A DNA stretch of 64,000 nt from Acidovorax sp. T1 (GTDB taxonomy: Bacteria > Pseudomonadota > Gammaproteobacteria > Burkholderiales > Burkholderiaceae_C). The notes beneath the pieces are model-generated. The model made no database searches. It saw only the letters and a list, made by a program, of their open reading frames with translations, and had not been told where the DNA came from. How positions within the stretch are numbered: position 1 is the first letter of the stretch; the number at the start of each line of letters is the position of its first letter. Shown here in pieces: positions 61,971 to 64,000 of the stretch. Where the stretch lies: contig NZ_CP021648.1 in assembly GCF_002176815.1 (NCBI RefSeq), positions 3,170,001-3,234,000 on the forward strand, in the 5' to 3' direction. Position numbers and translations under genes: made by a program.

Positions 61971-62954
61971 CTAGGCCGCCGGGCGCAGCAGCCCGGCCAG
62001 GCGTTCGCTGATGAGCGCATCGGCCTGGGCCATGATGGAGTCGATCAATTGCTGCACGGTGGGCACGTCGTGGATCAAGCCAGCCACCATGCCGCACGAC
62101 CAGACGCCCGCCTCCATGTCGCCATCCTGCATGATGCGCGGATAGACACCCGCCACTTCGGGCGCAATGTCCGCGAAGGTGATGGCCGCGCCCAGTTCGC
62201 GCTCTTTTTGCAGCAGGCGCTCGGCGGCACCATTGGTCAGCACGCGCTCGGTGTTGCGCAGCGGGCGCATGACCAGGCGGGTGTCGAGCTCGCTGGCCGC
62301 CACGATGGCGCGCTTGACGTTGTCGTGCACGGGCGCCTCTTGTGTGGCAATGAAGCGTGTGCCCATGTTGATGCCCTCGGCGCCCAGCGCCAGCGCGGCC
62401 ACCAGCGAGCGGCCATCGGCCATGCCGCCCGAGGCGACAAAGGGAATCTTCAACGCCTCTGCCGCACGCGGCAACAGGATGAAGTTGGGCACATCGTCCT
62501 CGCCCGGATGGCCACCGCATTCAAAGCCATCGACGCTGATGGCGTCGCAGCCAATGGCCTCGGCCTTGAGCGCGTGGCGCACCGAGGTGCACTTGTGGAT
62601 GACCTTGATGCCCGCCTCCTTGAGCGCAGGCAGCCATTTTTGCGGGTTGTTGCCCGCTGTCTCGACCACTTTCACGCCGCCATCGATGATGGCTTTCACG
62701 TAGCCGGGGTAGTCGGGCGGGTTGACCGATGGCAAAAAGGTCAGGTTGACGCCGAAGGGCTTGTCGGTCATGGCGCGGCAGCGCGCAATCTCGCGCGCCA
62801 GCAGCTCGGGTGTGCGCTGCGTGAGGCCGGTGATGATCCCCAGGCCGCCCGCGTTGGAGACCGCCGCAGCCAGCTCGGCCAGGCCGACATGGTGCATGCC
62901 GCCCTGGATGATGGGGTGCACTATGCCAAACAGCTCGGTAATGCGTGTCTTCAT
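61971..62954 (-). CDS. Nitronate monooxygenase-like flavoprotein
   Basis: This 327-aa TIM-barrel FMN protein of the 2-nitropropane dioxygenase family has [80 protein letters not shown] and [20 protein letters not shown]. The natural role could be nitronate detoxification or an enoyl-ACP/NAD(P)H:quinone reductase-type reaction. It starts 7 bp after the stop of a Bug gene and is followed by etfBA, suggesting a shared operon. Confidence 0.9.
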   Translation of the reverse strand: MKTRITELFGIVHPIIQGGMHHVGLAELAAAVSNAGGLGIITGLTQRTPELLAREIARCRAMTDKPFGVNLTFLPSVNPPDYPGYVKAIIDGGVKVVETAGNNPQKWLPALKEAGIKVIHKCTSVRHALKAEAIGCDAISVDGFECGGHPGEDDVPNFILLPRAAEALKIPFVASGGMADGRSLVAALALGAEGINMGTRFIATQEAPVHDNVKRAIVAASELDTRLVMRPLRNTERVLTNGAAERLLQKERELGAAITFADIAPEVAGVYPRIMQDGDMEAGVWSCGMVAGLIHDVPTVQQLIDSIMAQADALISERLAGLLRPAA

Positions 62955-62961
62955 GACGGCG

Positions 62962-63951
62962 TTACTCGGAGGCAATGCCCTTATCGCGGATCAGCTGGCC
63001 CCAGCGGGTGTAGTCCTGCTGCACGCGCTGGCCCAGCTGCGCCGGGGTCTGGAAATGGGCGATGGCACCGGCGTTCAGCAGCTTGTCCTGCACTTCCTTC
63101 TCGGCCAGGATCTGCTGCACCTCGTTTGCGATGCGATCGACCACCGCCTTGGGTGTGCCCAAAGGCGCCAGCAGGCCGCCCCACGACACGGCGTCGTAGC
63201 CCTTGATGCCCTGCTCGGCAATGGTCTTGACGTCGGGCAGCATGGTCACGCGCTGGGGCGAGCCCACGGCAATGGCGCGCAGCTTGCCGGCCTGGATGTG
63301 TGGCAACGCAGCCACCAGGTCGGCATACATCACGGGCACCTGGCCGCCGATGGTGTCGGTGATGGCCGGCACGCCGCCCTTGTAGGGCACATGCTGCATG
63401 TCAAAGCTGGCCATCTGCTTGAGCAGCTCCATGCTCAGGTGGCCAAAACTGCCCGCGCCCGAGCTGGTGTAGTTGAGCGGCGTCTTCTGCGCCTTGGCAT
63501 GGGCGATGAGGCTCTTGAGGTCGGTCACATCGGGCAGCAGCCTGGGGTTGACCACCACCACGATGGGCAGGTCGTACACCGTGGCCACGGGGGTGAAATC
63601 TTTCACCGTGTCGTAGCCGGCCTTTTTGTACAGGTGCGGCGCCAGCAGCGTGGGCGTGGCCAGCATCATCAGCGTGTAGCCGTCGGCCGGGCTTTTGCTG
63701 ACCTGGGCGGCAGCAATCGACCCCGAGGCACCCGCCTTGTTCTCGACGAGCACGGTCTGCTTGAGGCGCTCACCCAGCTTCTGGCCGACGATGCGCGAAG
63801 CCGTGTCAGTAGGGCCGCCCGCCGGAAAGGGCACGACCAGCTTGATCATCTTGTCAGGCCAGGCTGCCTGCTGCGCCATGGCGCTGCCGACCAGCAGCGG
63901 CGCAACAGCCAGGGCCAAGACGGTGCGTCGGCAAAAAGGTGAAAATTTCAT
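62962..63951 (-). CDS. Bug-family (TctC-like) substrate-binding protein
   Basis: This 329-aa periplasmic protein has a signal peptide (about 1-26, LALAVAPLLVGSAMAQQ). The Bug motifs WPDKMIKLVVPFPAGGPTDT, KQTVLVENKAGASGSIAAAQ and SKSPADGYTLMMLATPT follow. It is the first gene of the likely Bug - nitronate monooxygenase - etfB - etfA cluster. Its sequence differs clearly from the Bug protein at 59.0 kb, so they probably bind different ligands. No membrane components are seen. Confidence 0.92.
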   Translation of the reverse strand: MKFSPFCRRTVLALAVAPLLVGSAMAQQAAWPDKMIKLVVPFPAGGPTDTASRIVGQKLGERLKQTVLVENKAGASGSIAAAQVSKSPADGYTLMMLATPTLLAPHLYKKAGYDTVKDFTPVATVYDLPIVVVVNPRLLPDVTDLKSLIAHAKAQKTPLNYTSSGAGSFGHLSMELLKQMASFDMQHVPYKGGVPAITDTIGGQVPVMYADLVAALPHIQAGKLRAIAVGSPQRVTMLPDVKTIAEQGIKGYDAVSWGGLLAPLGTPKAVVDRIANEVQQILAEKEVQDKLLNAGAIAHFQTPAQLGQRVQQDYTRWGQLIRDKGIASE

Positions 63952-63963
63952 GGCAGTCTCCGT

Positions 63964-64000
63964 TTTATATAAAAACAGGCTCTAGCGCTTATTCAGCAAG
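63964..64000. repeat. Dispersed palindrome, cut by the right window edge
   Basis: ATATAAAAACAGGCTCTAGC, then GCTTATTCAGCAAG. This is the first half of a copy upstream of the Bug gene; the rest lies outside the window. Confidence 0.7.

Noticed and set aside
61933..62520. N-terminal extension of etfB by nearly 200 codons
   Set aside because: It overlaps the nitronate monooxygenase gene in another frame and lacks similarity to EtfB, which starts at the conserved [13 protein letters not shown].

Overview
The window is high-GC bacterial chromosome with dense coding, short intergenic gaps and many ATGA or GTGA gene overlaps. The gene content points to a betaproteobacterium of the family Comamonadaceae, close to Acidovorax. 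Evidence for this includes tandem cphA'/cphA cyanophycin synthetases with their DUF1854/ABC partner, a complete Entner-Doudoroff set, two Bug-type periplasmic binding proteins, DUF3297 and DUF2628-SPOR proteins, and a dispersed GCGCTTAT/ATAAGCGC palindrome family that recurs about every 4 kb. No rRNA, tRNA, CRISPR array, insertion sequence or prophage is visible. The placement is inferred from gene families and was not tested by a database search.

Layout. 1-8.1 kb: a TlpA-like thioredoxin (cut by the window edge), mpl (murein recycling), aroG behind a leader-peptide attenuator, tldD, a YegP protein and rodA. 8.1-13.4 kb: a seven-TM-type histidine kinase and LuxR-type regulator, divergent from a large lipoprotein gene. 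13.4-14.15 kb: remains of a Ser/Thr kinase-type gene. 14.25-23.4 kb: a YqiA-like hydrolase, a PglL/Wzy-type ligase, then a cluster RNB exoribonuclease - TonB-like - aroE - mtgA, an RNase H, DUF3297 and ruvC. 23.5-28.6 kb: a CZB zinc-sensor protein, a luciferase-like oxidoreductase, a lone gspF, a 5'-nucleotidase, an EF-hand protein and a hypothetical. 28.7-37.2 kb: the cyanophycin locus. 37.2-42.1 kb: a FrnE-like isomerase/oxidoreductase, an acyl-CoA ligase, a TerB/DUF697 protein and a DUF2628-SPOR protein. 42.3-44.6 kb: groESL with a perfect CIRCE. 45.2-49 kb: SHP (DUF1924) - diheme cytochrome c - cytochrome b - two-component system. 49.1-59 kb: the sugar-catabolic block eda-edd / SMP-30 / pgi / zwf / KAS III / tal / hexR. 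59-64 kb: two Bug binding proteins flanking etfBA and a nitronate monooxygenase-like gene.

How it works together. zwf, the SMP-30 lactonase, edd and eda can form an Entner-Doudoroff route, with pgi and tal linking it to the Embden-Meyerhof and pentose-phosphate pathways. The RpiR-type gene at the end of the block is very probably HexR. I find HexR-like boxes (TGTAAY-N3-RTTACA type) in all three divergent promoter regions of the block, which suggests a compact local regulon. cphA' and cphA would make or remake cyanophycin, but CphA' lacks the P-loop lysine of the Mur-ligase half.

The most striking regulatory structure is upstream of aroG. An 18-codon leader peptide with a Phe-Tyr-Phe-Trp-Phe-Trp run is followed by an antiterminator/terminator pair that shares complementary CGGCGG/CCGCCG arms, which would let one aminoacylation signal report all three aromatic amino acids.
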